Origin: Pseudosulfitobacter sp. DSM 107133
GTDB lineage: Bacteria > Pseudomonadota > Alphaproteobacteria > Rhodobacterales > Rhodobacteraceae
Assembly: GCF_022788695.1 (NCBI RefSeq)
Contig: NZ_CP085154.1
Coordinates: 1,984,001-2,048,000 of the forward strand
Length of the DNA stretch: 64,000 nt
Direction: 5' to 3'
Numbering within the stretch: the stretch's first letter is position 1; each line of letters opens with the position of its first letter. The translations under genes were made by a program, and so were the position numbers. Positions 55,886-64,000 of the stretch are shown piece by piece. The notes under the pieces are model-generated. The model was not told where the DNA came from and did not search any database. It saw nothing but the letters and a program-made list of their open reading frames with translations.

Positions 55886-56803
55886 ATGATCCGTTTTGAT
55901 GACCGCGTTGCCATTGTGACAGGCGCAGGCGTCGGCCTGGGCCGTTGTCACGCGCTGGGTCTGGCCGAGCGCGGGGCCAAGGTCGTGGTGAACGATCTGG
56001 GCGCCAGCACCGATGGTGCGAGCACCGGATCGGACGCAGCCCAAAAGGTCGTGGCCGAGATCGAGGCGATGGGCGGCGAGGCGATTGCCCACGGCGCAGA
56101 TGTGTCGAATGAGGAGCAGGTCAACGACATGGTCGCCAAGACCATGGAAAAATGGGGCCGCATCGACATTCTGATCAACAACGCGGGCATCCTGCGCGAC
56201 AAGACCTTCGGCAAGATGACGATGGACGATTTCCGCAAGGTTGTTGACGTTCACCTGATCGGCACCGCCAATTGTTGCCATGCGGTCTGGCCGCACATGC
56301 GCGCCGCGCAATACGGGCGCATCGTGGTCACCACCTCGGCCTCGGGGCTTTACGGCAACTTTGGCCAGTCCAACTATGGCGCGGCCAAGGCCGGTGTCAT
56401 GGGGTTGATGAACGTGCTGCATCTGGAAGGCGCGCGCGACAACATCCGCGTCAACACGCTGGCGCCCACCGCCGCCACCCGCATGACCGAAAACCTGATG
56501 CCGCCCGAGGCGCTGGAGCTGCTGAAACCCGAGACCATCACGCCGGGCGTGCTCTATCTGGTCTCCGAAGACGGCCCCAGCCGCAAGATCCTTGGCGCAG
56601 GGGCAGGTCACTTTGCACTGACCCGCGTCTACGAAACCGCAGGCGCGCTGATCGAGGGCGACATCACCCCCGAGGCGGTCGCCGCCCAATGGGATGCGAT
56701 CTCGGCCGCCGAAGGTCAGGAAGAACTGAACGACGCTTTCGGACAAACCCGCAAATTCGCGCTCTCTGCCGCCAAGGCGAAGGGCATCAAACTCGACTGG
56801 TAA
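55886..56803 (+). CDS. SDR of the multifunctional-enzyme type 2 (HSD17B4-like) 3-hydroxyacyl-CoA dehydrogenase
   Basis: A 305-residue SDR resembling the dehydrogenase domain of peroxisomal MFE-2: VTGAGVGLGRCHALGLAERG, KVVVNDLGASTDG, INNAGILRDKTFGKM and the active site SASGLYGNFGQSNYGAAKAG. It oxidises (R)-3-hydroxyacyl-CoA. The stand-alone MaoC-type hydratase at 49389-49865 is the partner fused to it in eukaryotes. It begins four bases after the first SDR. Confidence 0.92.
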   Translation: MIRFDDRVAIVTGAGVGLGRCHALGLAERGAKVVVNDLGASTDGASTGSDAAQKVVAEIEAMGGEAIAHGADVSNEEQVNDMVAKTMEKWGRIDILINNAGILRDKTFGKMTMDDFRKVVDVHLIGTANCCHAVWPHMRAAQYGRIVVTTSASGLYGNFGQSNYGAAKAGVMGLMNVLHLEGARDNIRVNTLAPTAATRMTENLMPPEALELLKPETITPGVLYLVSEDGPSRKILGAGAGHFALTRVYETAGALIEGDITPEAVAAQWDAISAAEGQEELNDAFGQTRKFALSAAKAKGIKLDW

Positions 56804-56807
56804 CTTT

Positions 56808-56860
56808 CTTTTGGCCCCAAATATCCCGGGGTCCGGGGCAGCGCCCCGAAAATCCCGTCC
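56808..56860. repeat. dispersed GC-rich intergenic repeat, copy 5
   Basis: CTTTTGGCCCCAAATATCCC is followed by GGGGTCCGGGGCAGCGCCCC, the reverse complement of the element at 26307-26358 with few changes. It stands between the second SDR and the thiolase gene. Confidence 0.7.
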
Positions 56861-56881
56861 AACCTACAAGGAACCCAACCC

Positions 56882-58078
56882 ATGCGTGACGCAGTTATCG
56901 TATCCACCGCCCGCACCCCGATCGGCAAGGCCTATCGCGGTGCGTTCAACGCCACCACTCCTCAGGCGCTTGCCGCCCATGCCATTGAAAACGCCGTAAA
57001 ACGCGCCGGCCTTGACGGGTCGGAAATCGCGGATTGCGTCTTCGGCTCGGCCTTGCAGCAGGGGTATCAGGCGGGCAACATCGCCCGTCAGGCCGCCATT
57101 CGCGCCGGTCTGCCTGTCACCGTGGGTGGCATGTCGCTGGACCGTCAGTGTGCCTCGGGCATGATGGCGATTGCCACGGCGGCCAAGCAGGTCATCACCG
57201 ACGGCATGGACATTGTCATTGGCGGTGGTGTGGACAGCATTTCGTTGGTGCAGACGCCCGAAATGCGCGTGAGCGCCGATCCGTGGCTGAAGCAGACCAA
57301 GCCCGAGATTTACATGACCATGCTGGAAACCGCCGAGAACGTGGCCGAACGTTACAATGTCAGCCGCGAGGCGCAGGACGAATATTCCGCCCGCAGCCAG
57401 GAACTGACCCATCAGGCGCAGCAAGCTGGCCGTTTCGACGATGAAATCGTTGCGATGACCACCACCATGATGATCCAGGACAAGGAAACCAAGGAGATTT
57501 CCAAACACGAGGTCACTCTGGACAAGGACGAGGGCAACCGCCCCGGCACCACCGCCGAAAGCCTTGCAGGCCTGAAACCCGTGTTCAAGGACGGCATTCA
57601 CCTGAAAGAAGGTAAATTCATCACCGCGGGCAACGCGTCGCAACTGTCTGATGGTGCATCCGCTGCCGTGGTCATGGAAGCCAAGGAAGCCGAGCGTCGC
57701 GGTTTGCAACCGCTGGGCCGTTATGTCGGCGTCATGGCCGCGGGCTGTGAGCCGGACGAGATGGGCATCGGCCCGATCTATGCCGTACCCAAGCTGCTGG
57801 AAGCACATGGGCTGAAGATCGAAGACATCGGCCTGTGGGAGCTGAACGAGGCCTTTGCCTGCCAGGTCATCGCATCGCGTGACAAGCTGGGCATTCCGGA
57901 CGAGTTGCTGAACGTGGACGGCGGGGCGATTTCCATTGGTCACCCTTACGGCATGTCGGGCGCGCGCATGGTTGGCCACGCGCTGATCGAAGGCAAACGT
58001 CGCGGCGCGAAATACGTGGTTTGTACCATGTGTGTCGGCGGCGGCATGGGGGCGGCGGGTCTGTTTGAGGTTCTCTAA
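56882..58078 (+). CDS. acetyl-CoA C-acetyltransferase (thiolase)
   Basis: A 398-residue thiolase with the nucleophilic Cys in [27 protein letters not shown], the NEAFA motif ([10 protein letters not shown]), the His in [13 protein letters not shown] and the second Cys in [15 protein letters not shown]. It splits 3-ketoacyl-CoA in the last step of beta-oxidation. Part of the acyl-CoA island. Confidence 0.94.
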   Translation: MRDAVIVSTARTPIGKAYRGAFNATTPQALAAHAIENAVKRAGLDGSEIADCVFGSALQQGYQAGNIARQAAIRAGLPVTVGGMSLDRQCASGMMAIATAAKQVITDGMDIVIGGGVDSISLVQTPEMRVSADPWLKQTKPEIYMTMLETAENVAERYNVSREAQDEYSARSQELTHQAQQAGRFDDEIVAMTTTMMIQDKETKEISKHEVTLDKDEGNRPGTTAESLAGLKPVFKDGIHLKEGKFITAGNASQLSDGASAAVVMEAKEAERRGLQPLGRYVGVMAAGCEPDEMGIGPIYAVPKLLEAHGLKIEDIGLWELNEAFACQVIASRDKLGIPDELLNVDGGAISIGHPYGMSGARMVGHALIEGKRRGAKYVVCTMCVGGGMGAAGLFEVL

Positions 58079-58163
58079 CAAGCGCGGCGGCACGTCTGCC
58101 GCCTATACCATCACAACAACCGGATGGGCACACAGCCCATCCCTTACCCAATCTGAAAGACAT

Positions 58164-59165
58164 ATGCCGATGCCCCGTGACGACAGCCATCTTCCCAAGG
58201 CCCTGCAAGGGCTGCGCGTGCCCATGGTGGCATCGCCCCTGTTCATCATTTCCGTTCCCGAACTGGTCATTGCCCAGTGCAAGGCGGGCGTCGTCGGCAG
58301 CTTTCCGGCGCTGAACGCCCGCGAGGCCGAGGGCGAGCATCCGTTGCTGGACACCTGGCTGACGCAGATCAGCGAAGAGCTGGACCGCCACAACCAGGCC
58401 AATCCCGACAGTCCTGCGGCCCCCTTTGCGGTCAACCAGATTGTCCACCGGTCGAACGGGCGTCTGGATCGGGATCTGGAGATTTGCGTGAAACACAAGG
58501 TGCCGATCTGGATCACCTCGCTGGGCGCACGCGAAGAGGTCAACGAGGCGGCGCATTCCTGTGGCGGCATCGTGCTGCATGATGTCATCAACAACACCTT
58601 CGCCAAGAAGGCGATCAGCAAGGGTGCTGACGGTCTGGTAGCCGTGGCTGCCGGTGCCGGGGGTCATGCGGGCATGCAATCGCCCTTTGCGCTGATCCGT
58701 GAAATCCGCAGCTGGTTCGATGGCCCGTTGCTGCTGTCTGGCGCGATTGCATCGGGCGAGGCACTGCTGGCCGCACGCGCCATGGGGGCCGACCTGGGCT
58801 ATGTCGGTTCGGCGTTCATCGCCACGGACGAGGCCAACGCCCAATCCGAATACAAACAGATGATTGCTGATAGCACCGCCGAAGACATCGTTTATTCCTC
58901 GCTGTTCACCGGCGTGTCGGGCAACTATCTGCGCGGCTCGATTGCAGCGGCCGGCATGGACCCCGACAACCTGCCATCGGCCGATGCGTCTTCGATGAAC
59001 TTTGGCGACGGGTCTTCCAAGCCGAAGGCGTGGAAATCCATTTGGGGCGCAGGGCAGGGCATTGGCGCTGTCACATCCGTCGGCCCCGCGTCAGCGGTCG
59101 TTGAACGGATTGCGGCCGAATACGAGGCGGCAGGCAAGCGGCTGGCCGCCGAGTTCACAGGGTAG
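58164..59165 (+). CDS. nitronate monooxygenase family protein
   Basis: A 333-residue FMN-dependent TIM barrel of the 2-nitropropane dioxygenase type: RVPMVASPLFIISVPELVIA, AVAAGAGGHAGMQSPFALI and a GSAFIATDEANAQSEYK block. In such clusters these proteins are often annotated without a proven substrate; a role as enoyl or nitronate oxidase is possible. The start is ATG 58164; an ATG at 58170 is an alternative. Confidence 0.85.
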   Translation: MPMPRDDSHLPKALQGLRVPMVASPLFIISVPELVIAQCKAGVVGSFPALNAREAEGEHPLLDTWLTQISEELDRHNQANPDSPAAPFAVNQIVHRSNGRLDRDLEICVKHKVPIWITSLGAREEVNEAAHSCGGIVLHDVINNTFAKKAISKGADGLVAVAAGAGGHAGMQSPFALIREIRSWFDGPLLLSGAIASGEALLAARAMGADLGYVGSAFIATDEANAQSEYKQMIADSTAEDIVYSSLFTGVSGNYLRGSIAAAGMDPDNLPSADASSMNFGDGSSKPKAWKSIWGAGQGIGAVTSVGPASAVVERIAAEYEAAGKRLAAEFTG

Positions 59166-59176
59166 GGCGCCCAGCA

Positions 59177-59821
59177 ATGGCAGAGCTCTATCTGATCCGC
59201 CACGGACAGGCCTCCTTTGGGGCCGACAACTATGACTGTCTCAGCGACAAGGGGCATAGTCAGTCAGCAGCCGTGGGCAACTGGCTGCGCAGCACCGGCT
59301 GGACGCCCGACCGTCTGGTCACCGGCACGCTGGAGCGTCAGCGCGACACGCTGACCTCGATGGGCTATCGCGGCGATACGGAAGTCTACGCAGGCTTTGA
59401 CGAATACGACTTTCACGATCTGTTGCAGGCCCGCTTTCAGGGCAATGTGCCCGACACGGTCCGGGGCGACCGCAAGACACACTTTCGCACCCTGCGTGAA
59501 ACGGTGCTGGAATGGCAGGCGGGCGGCTTGCCGGATGCCTCGGAAACCTATCAGGATTTCACCGAGCGCACCGCAGCGGCCATGCAGCAGGCGACCCGTG
59601 ACGGTGCCAAACGGGTGCTTGTGGTTTCGTCGGGCGGCGTGATCGGGCAACTGGTGGCGCGCGCATTGGAAGCGCCTGCGCGGATGATGATGGAGCTGAA
59701 TCTTCAGATCAAGAACACTGCCGTGACCAAATTTGTCTTTTCCGGCACGCGCCATTTCGTGCATCAGTTCAACGCCACACCGCATTTCGACACCGATCAG
59801 GATTTGCTGACATATAGCTGA
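59177..59821 (+). CDS. histidine phosphatase family protein (second copy)
   Basis: A 214-residue PGAM-like protein: ELYLIRHGQASFGADNYDCL with the catalytic RHG and LVTGTLERQRDTLTSMG. Where the second catalytic His is expected it has VVSSGGVIGQL, Ser in place of His, so activity may be reduced or altered. It lies 11 bases after the previous gene and 11 bases before the kinase gene, suggesting a phosphorylation-linked step. Confidence 0.85.
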   Translation: MAELYLIRHGQASFGADNYDCLSDKGHSQSAAVGNWLRSTGWTPDRLVTGTLERQRDTLTSMGYRGDTEVYAGFDEYDFHDLLQARFQGNVPDTVRGDRKTHFRTLRETVLEWQAGGLPDASETYQDFTERTAAAMQQATRDGAKRVLVVSSGGVIGQLVARALEAPARMMMELNLQIKNTAVTKFVFSGTRHFVHQFNATPHFDTDQDLLTYS

Positions 59822-59832
59822 GGGTCAAACAG

Positions 59833-60867
59833 ATGAGCCAAGACACACAAACGCTGGATCTCGACGCGGTCGAAACCTATCTGGCGGCCAACCTGCCGGG
59901 GTTCAAAGGCCCGATCGAGGCAGACAAGTTCCAACGCGGTCAGTCGAACCCGACCTTTCTGCTGAAAACGCCCACGCGCAACTATGTGCTGCGCCGCAAG
60001 CCCCCCGGACAATTGCTGAAATCGGCCCACGCAGTCGACCGCGAGTTTCGCGTGCAATCCGCGCTGGCCGATACCGATGTACCCGTAGCCAAGATGCACC
60101 TGCTGTGTGAAGACCCCGCGATCATCGGGTCCGATTTCTACATCATGGACCATATCGACGGGCGCAACTTCAATCTCCCAACGCTGGAGGAACTGGCCAA
60201 AGCGGATCGCACCGCCGTGCTGGACGACATGAACCGCGTTCTGGCAGCCTTGCACGATGTGGACATCGACGCGGTGGGCCTGTCGGATTTCGGCCCCCCG
60301 GGCAACTATTACGAACGTCAGATCGGCCGTTGGTCCAAACAATACCGCGCATCCGAAACCGAAACCGTGCCCGAGATGGACACTTTGATGGACGCGCTGT
60401 CCGCCCAGATCCCCGCAGACGATGGCCAGCGTACGCTGGTGCATGGTGACTATCGCATTGACAACATGATGTTTGAAAAGGATGGCACCAAATGTCTGGC
60501 CATTCTGGACTGGGAGCTGAGCACCATCGGCCATCCCTTTGCCGACCTTGCGGCGGTGCTGATGCAATGGCAAATGCCAGCCACGCCCGAAGGGCGCGGC
60601 ATGGCCGGAGTTGACCGCACCGCCATGGGGCTGCCCACCGATGCCGAGTTTGTTGCCAAATATTGCGAACGGCGTGGCATTGGCCCTATCGACAACATCG
60701 GGTTTTATGTGGCCTTCTGTTTCTTCCGCATGACTGCGATTATTCAGGGTGTGCTGAAACGGGCACTGGACGGGAACGCCTCAAACCCCGAAAGGGCGAT
60801 GCAGATGGGACAGTATGTGCCATTGTTCGCCCAACACGGGCTAAAGGCACTGGAGCAAAACGAATGA
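59833..60867 (+). CDS. APH-type phosphotransferase (ACAD10/11 or LvaA-like kinase)
   Basis: A 344-residue aminoglycoside-phosphotransferase-fold protein: KFQRGQSNPTFLLKTPTRNY, YVLRRKPPGQLLKSAHAVDR, the catalytic loop LVHGDYRIDNMMFE and the metal motif AILDWELSTIGHPFADLA. The same group forms the N-terminal kinase of eukaryotic ACAD10/ACAD11 and the LvaA kinase, which phosphorylate 4-hydroxyacyl-CoA. Its place among acyl-CoA dehydrogenase genes supports that role. It overlaps the IclR gene by four bases. Confidence 0.88.
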   Translation: MSQDTQTLDLDAVETYLAANLPGFKGPIEADKFQRGQSNPTFLLKTPTRNYVLRRKPPGQLLKSAHAVDREFRVQSALADTDVPVAKMHLLCEDPAIIGSDFYIMDHIDGRNFNLPTLEELAKADRTAVLDDMNRVLAALHDVDIDAVGLSDFGPPGNYYERQIGRWSKQYRASETETVPEMDTLMDALSAQIPADDGQRTLVHGDYRIDNMMFEKDGTKCLAILDWELSTIGHPFADLAAVLMQWQMPATPEGRGMAGVDRTAMGLPTDAEFVAKYCERRGIGPIDNIGFYVAFCFFRMTAIIQGVLKRALDGNASNPERAMQMGQYVPLFAQHGLKALEQNE

Positions 60868-61661
60868 ACGACCTTGATCTCGCGGACCAAGCGGCGGAAG
60901 ACAAAGACCGCAACTTTATTACGGCCCTGGCTCGCGGGCTCGATATTCTGCGCTGCTTCAAACAGGGCGAGCAGGCGCTGACCAATCAGGATTTCGCTGC
61001 GCGCACCGGGCTGCCCAAGCCTACGGTGTCGCGGCTGACCCATACGCTGTGCGTGCTGGAATACCTTGTGGCTGACCCGCGTACGGGAACGTACCAGTTG
61101 GGCGCGGGGGTGCTGCGGCTGGGTTTTTCGGTGCTGGCGTCGATGGATATGGTCGACCGCGCGCGCGACACCATGCGTGCGCTGTCAAACGGCCCCAACA
61201 GCTATATCACCGTGGCGCTGGCGCAGGCCTATCAGACCGATGCGGTCTATGTGGCGGTGGAAAAGTCGATGGAGAACGTTTCACTGACCATGCATGTGGG
61301 CGCGCGGCTGCCGATTTTTCATTCCGCCATCGGTCGGGCCATACTGGTTGGCATGAACGCAGATGACCGCGCGCTCATGTTCGAGCGCACAAAAGCCAAA
61401 GACCCCGAGGGGCACGCCGACCGTCAGATCGCTTTTGATCAGGCTTTGTCGGAATATGAAAGCCTTGGGTACTGCCGCAGTTATGGTGACTGGCGGCCTG
61501 ATGTGAACGGCATTGCCGCACCGGTCTTTGCACTCAGCGGACGCGGTGTTTACGGGCTGAACGTGGGCGGTCCGTCATTCCATGTTAAGAAAAAACACCT
61601 TGAGCAAGCCTATGGCAGATTGTTGATCGACGCAGCGGCAGCGCTGAGCCACGGTGGCTGA
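60864..61661 (+). CDS. IclR family transcriptional regulator
   Basis: A 265-residue regulator with N-terminal winged helix (FITALARGLDILRCFKQGEQ, then AARTGLPKPTVSRLTHTL) and C-terminal effector domain (VGARLPIFHSAIGRAILVGM, then NGIAAPVFALSGRGVYGLN). The start ATG 60864 overlaps the kinase stop. It is the last gene of the island. Twin copies of a 26-base motif at 52705 and 61702 are its likely sites; the effector may be a CoA ester or acid of the pathway. Confidence 0.92.
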   Translation: MNDLDLADQAAEDKDRNFITALARGLDILRCFKQGEQALTNQDFAARTGLPKPTVSRLTHTLCVLEYLVADPRTGTYQLGAGVLRLGFSVLASMDMVDRARDTMRALSNGPNSYITVALAQAYQTDAVYVAVEKSMENVSLTMHVGARLPIFHSAIGRAILVGMNADDRALMFERTKAKDPEGHADRQIAFDQALSEYESLGYCRSYGDWRPDVNGIAAPVFALSGRGVYGLNVGGPSFHVKKKHLEQAYGRLLIDAAAALSHGG

Positions 61662-62148
61662 TCCGGCGCTTTGTCGATGGGTCAAAGAATCATTGTTCTA
61701 AGCGAAATTCAATTTTGCAGAGCGGAAGCAGAGACCGCAAAACGACGCAGCGTAAATTGTGATACAGGGCGCGTGTCAGGCGGTATTTTCCAGTAATTTT
61801 CTCGTTGAATTTTGAAAAATTTCGGCCGGATTGCCGCTATTTTTGGCACCTGAACATGTCGGATAATCTCAAGATTAGCTCAACGAATTTTCAACTTAAT
61901 TATTTAATTTCAAATACTTAAGTGTCCCACTTGATCCTCTGCCCTCAGGCAGGACCTACCAGAGTGCCCGCGACCGGTCAGTGCCCAAAATTTGACCTCT
62001 GCAAGCGACACATAATGAGGCGCGAAACCGGCACCCTCGGCTTGGCGAAAGCTTGACTTATCCCACCAGTATGCAACTCTTTTTGCACACCGACGCATAG
62101 CTAATGCACGCAAGTGTAAGTCGGGGTATGTTCTAGGGAGGAACCTTA
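61662..62148 (+). other. intergenic promoter region before the ABC transporter genes
   Basis: This 487-base stretch is AT-rich in its middle (61790-61920) and holds no supported gene; a minus-strand frame at 61910-62113 has no similarity. It includes the second IclR-type site near its start and should contain the promoter for the binding-protein gene. The GGGAGGAA ribosome site lies just before 62149. Confidence 0.5.
61702..61727. promoter_or_regulatory. candidate IclR operator, site 2
   Basis: The site carries GCGAAAT, CAATTTTGCA and GCGGAA in the same spacing as 52705-52730 with three differences. It lies 41 bases after the IclR stop and upstream of the transporter genes, so the regulator could control substrate uptake as well as catabolism. 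Confidence 0.6.
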
Positions 62149-63399
62149 ATGCGTAAATCTATCAAGCTCGGCCTCGGTGCCGCGCTGGCGCTATCTGTCA
62201 GCACCGCCGCAGTATTTGCCGACAATGTCAAAATTGCTTTTATTGATCCGCTCAGCGGACCCTTTGCCAGCACCGGCACAAACGGGCTGCACCAGTTTGA
62301 ATTCGCAGCTGAAACACTGGTCAACGCCAAGGGTGGCGTTCTGGGCGGCGACATGTTCGAAATCCTGGCCTTCGACAACAAGATCAGCCCCAAGGAATCG
62401 CTGATCCAGTTGCAGGTCGCGATTGACCAGGGCGCGCGCTACATCGTTCAGGGCAACAGCTCGGGCGTTGCGAACGCACTGACCGAGGCGATTGACAAGC
62501 ACAACCGTCGCAACCCCGACAGCCAGGTCCTGTTCCTGAACTATTCTGCGGTCGACCCTGCGCTGACCAACGAAAAATGTAACTTCTGGCACTTCCGCTT
62601 TGATCCGCATGTCGACATGAAAATGGCCGCGCTGACGGATATGATTGCTGAAAATCAGGACATCAAAAAAGTCTATGTGATCGGTCAGGACTATTCGTTC
62701 GGCAAGGCCGTGGCAGATGCTGCCGTGTCGATGCTGGCTGAAAAACGCCCCGACATCGAAATCGTCGGCAACGAACTGCATCCTATCGGCAAGGTGAAGG
62801 ATTTCACCCCTTACAGCCGTAAAATCGTGTCTTCGGGTGCCGATGCGGTCATCACTGGTAACTGGGGCGCGGACATGCTGGGCCTGGGCAAGTCGATCCT
62901 TGAAAACGGGTTCGAAGGTCCGATCTTTACCTACTATGCTGCCGCTGATGGCATCACCGCTGCCTTTGGCGAAAGCGGCGTGGATTCCCTGTATCTGGTG
63001 GCAGAAGGCGACGACAACCCGCCGCCCAAGCCCGAAACGCAGGAATATGTGAAAGCGTTCAAGGCCAAGTATCCTGATGGCAACATGTCCCAGACCCGCA
63101 TCACCAACGTGATGCAGATGCTGGCACAAGCCATCGACGCGGCGGGCACTGCGACAGACGTTGTCAAAGTGGCCACCGCGCTGGAAGGCATGCACTTCAC
63201 AGACAGCCTGTGGAGCACCGAAGACATGTACATGCGTCCGCAGGATCACCAGGTCATTCAGGACATCCACATCTTTGGTCACCAGCCAGTCGCAGCACCC
63301 TATGACATGGACAACTCGGGCTATGGCCTGAAAGTCCAGTATACGGTCAAGGACGCCTCGGCTGACATCGCAACAACCTGTGACATGAAACGCCCGTAA
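62149..63399 (+). CDS. branched-chain amino acid-type ABC transporter substrate-binding protein
   Basis: A 416-residue periplasmic binding protein of the LivK/peripla_BP_6 type: signal peptide ending AAVFA (residue 24), then DNVKIAFIDPLSGPFASTGT, GARYIVQGNSSGVANALTEA and VYVIGQDYSFGKAVADAA. These proteins bind amino acids, amides or aromatic and aliphatic acids. Its position behind the catabolic island suggests the pathway substrate as ligand. A hairpin follows before livH. Confidence 0.88.
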   Translation: MRKSIKLGLGAALALSVSTAAVFADNVKIAFIDPLSGPFASTGTNGLHQFEFAAETLVNAKGGVLGGDMFEILAFDNKISPKESLIQLQVAIDQGARYIVQGNSSGVANALTEAIDKHNRRNPDSQVLFLNYSAVDPALTNEKCNFWHFRFDPHVDMKMAALTDMIAENQDIKKVYVIGQDYSFGKAVADAAVSMLAEKRPDIEIVGNELHPIGKVKDFTPYSRKIVSSGADAVITGNWGADMLGLGKSILENGFEGPIFTYYAAADGITAAFGESGVDSLYLVAEGDDNPPPKPETQEYVKAFKAKYPDGNMSQTRITNVMQMLAQAIDAAGTATDVVKVATALEGMHFTDSLWSTEDMYMRPQDHQVIQDIHIFGHQPVAAPYDMDNSGYGLKVQYTVKDASADIATTCDMKRP

Positions 63400-63413
63400 G
63401 GGTCTGTCTGTCT

Positions 63414-63440
63414 GGCCCGCCCCCTGAACCGGGGCGGGCC
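63414..63440 (+). terminator. hairpin between binding-protein and permease genes
   Basis: GGCCCGCCCC pairs with GGGGCGGGCC, 14 bases after the stop of the binding-protein gene, followed by GTTTC. It probably reduces read-through into the permease genes and stabilises the upstream message. Confidence 0.65.
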
Positions 63441-63484
63441 GTTTCATAACAAAATCGCCACATCCTACCTCGGAGGGACCCCGC

Positions 63485-64000
63485 ATGGACCTCGTACTCG
63501 TCAATCTTATCGACGGGCTGGTGACCGGACTGCTGTTGTTTATGCTGTCTGCCGGTCTGACACTGATTTTCTCAATGATGGGCGTTCTGAACTTCGCCCA
63601 TGCCAGCTTTTACATGTTGGGTGCCTATTTCGCCTACCAGATCAGCATCGCGCTGGGGTTCTGGATGGGTCTGTTGGTGGCACCCCTGATCGTCGGGGTC
63701 ATTGGCGCCGGAGTGGAACGCTATGGCCTGCGCCGCGTCCACCAATACGGCCATGTGCCGGAACTGATCTTTACCTTTGGCCTTGCGCTGCTGATCGAAG
63801 AGCTGGTGCAATTCATCTGGGGCAAGAACCAGTTGCCTTATCAGATCCCCGAAGTCCTGAACTTTACCGCCTTTGCCATCTCGGGCAATTCCATCCCGGC
63901 TTACAAGGTGTTCATGATCTTCATCTCGATCGCGATCTTTATCGGTCTGCTGTATGTGCTGACCAAGACGCGCGTTGGCATGATCATTCAGGCGGCCCTC
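63485..64000 (+). CDS. branched-chain-type ABC transporter permease (LivH-like), 5' part
   Basis: Translation from ATG 63485 stays open to the end of the window (172 residues): MDLVLVNLIDGLVTGLLLFM, then LSAGLTLIFSMMGVLNFAHA, SFYMLGAYFAYQI and later VFMIFISIAIFIGLLYVLT. The MGVLNFAHASFYMLGAY block is typical of LivH. At least four membrane segments are visible. CGGAGGG stands upstream of the start. It forms the membrane channel for the preceding binding protein. Confidence 0.92.
   Translation, partial: MDLVLVNLIDGLVTGLLLFMLSAGLTLIFSMMGVLNFAHASFYMLGAYFAYQISIALGFWMGLLVAPLIVGVIGAGVERYGLRRVHQYGHVPELIFTFGLALLIEELVQFIWGKNQLPYQIPEVLNFTAFAISGNSIPAYKVFMIFISIAIFIGLLYVLTKTRVGMIIQAAL

Noticed and set aside
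55181-56746. 521-codon minus-strand frame across the two SDR genes
   Set aside because: It crosses two real genes and their junction, has low-complexity content and no similarity.
61910-62113. 67-codon minus-strand frame before the binding-protein gene
   Set aside because: It covers the expected promoter region and its product shows no recognisable family.

Overview
The window reads as chromosomal DNA of a marine alphaproteobacterium of the family Rhodobacteraceae (Roseobacter group). The evidence is the GC-rich coding style and several family-typical gene orders: rplU-rpmA-GNAT-obgE-proB-proA, chpT next to a DUF3553 gene, olsB-olsA, rpsB-tsf, and the imuA-imuB-dnaE2 cassette. This placement comes from gene content and order only; no database search was possible.

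Layout. 1-1.4 kb: end of an MCE-type lipid transport operon (MCE protein and lipoprotein). 1.5-1.7 kb: tip of a dead IS3 element. 1.9-7.5 kb (minus): a polyamine-type ABC transporter with an amidohydrolase behind an intrinsic terminator. 8.0-20.4 kb: a chemotaxis locus (MCP and cheD on plus; STAS, cheY, cheA, cheW, cheR, cheY and a small gene on minus). It contains a graveyard of IS3/IS66 fragments and an intact IS66-family element inserted in cheA. 20.6-23 kb: a folate/B12 one-carbon module (methyltransferase, MetF-like reductase, virulence-factor-family protein). 23.3-26.2 kb: ppx/gppA, rlmE, a small ORF and a periplasmic Cache protein. 26.8-28 kb: an intact IS110 element. 28-33.4 kb: the SOS mutagenesis cassette. 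33.8 kb: tRNA-Ser(CGA). 34-41.1 kb: two DUF2059-like proteins, then ribosomal, obgE and proline genes. 41.1-42.9 kb: chpT split by a second IS110 element. 42.9-47.7 kb: DUF3553, ornithine lipid synthesis, rpsB-tsf and an MBL-fold protein. 48.1-49.3 kb: aroQ with a LuxR-type regulator. 49.4-61.7 kb: an acyl-CoA catabolic island with paired acyl-CoA dehydrogenases, two SDRs, thiolase, a nitronate-monooxygenase-like protein, an APH-type kinase and an IclR regulator. 62.1-64 kb: start of a branched-chain-type ABC transporter.

Main results. (1) Both IS110 elements carry a non-coding left end that can be read as a bridge RNA. In each, four short guide segments can be placed. The donor guides match the element's own ends, and the target guides match the actual insertion site: exactly in chpT for 6 and 7 nt, and with one mismatch per side for the copy near dnaE2. 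(2) cheA is interrupted by a 2811-bp IS66 element with a perfect 8-bp target duplication, and chpT is interrupted after its tenth codon. Both genes are restored in frame if the element is removed, so both hits look recent. Together they would disable chemotaxis signalling and the CckA-ChpT-CtrA phosphorelay. (3) A 26-bp sequence, identical at 23 positions, lies in the divergent promoter of the acyl-CoA island and again behind the IclR gene, which marks it as the likely operator. (4) The island pairs an APH-type kinase with acyl-CoA dehydrogenases, the combination known from 4-hydroxyacyl-CoA catabolism.
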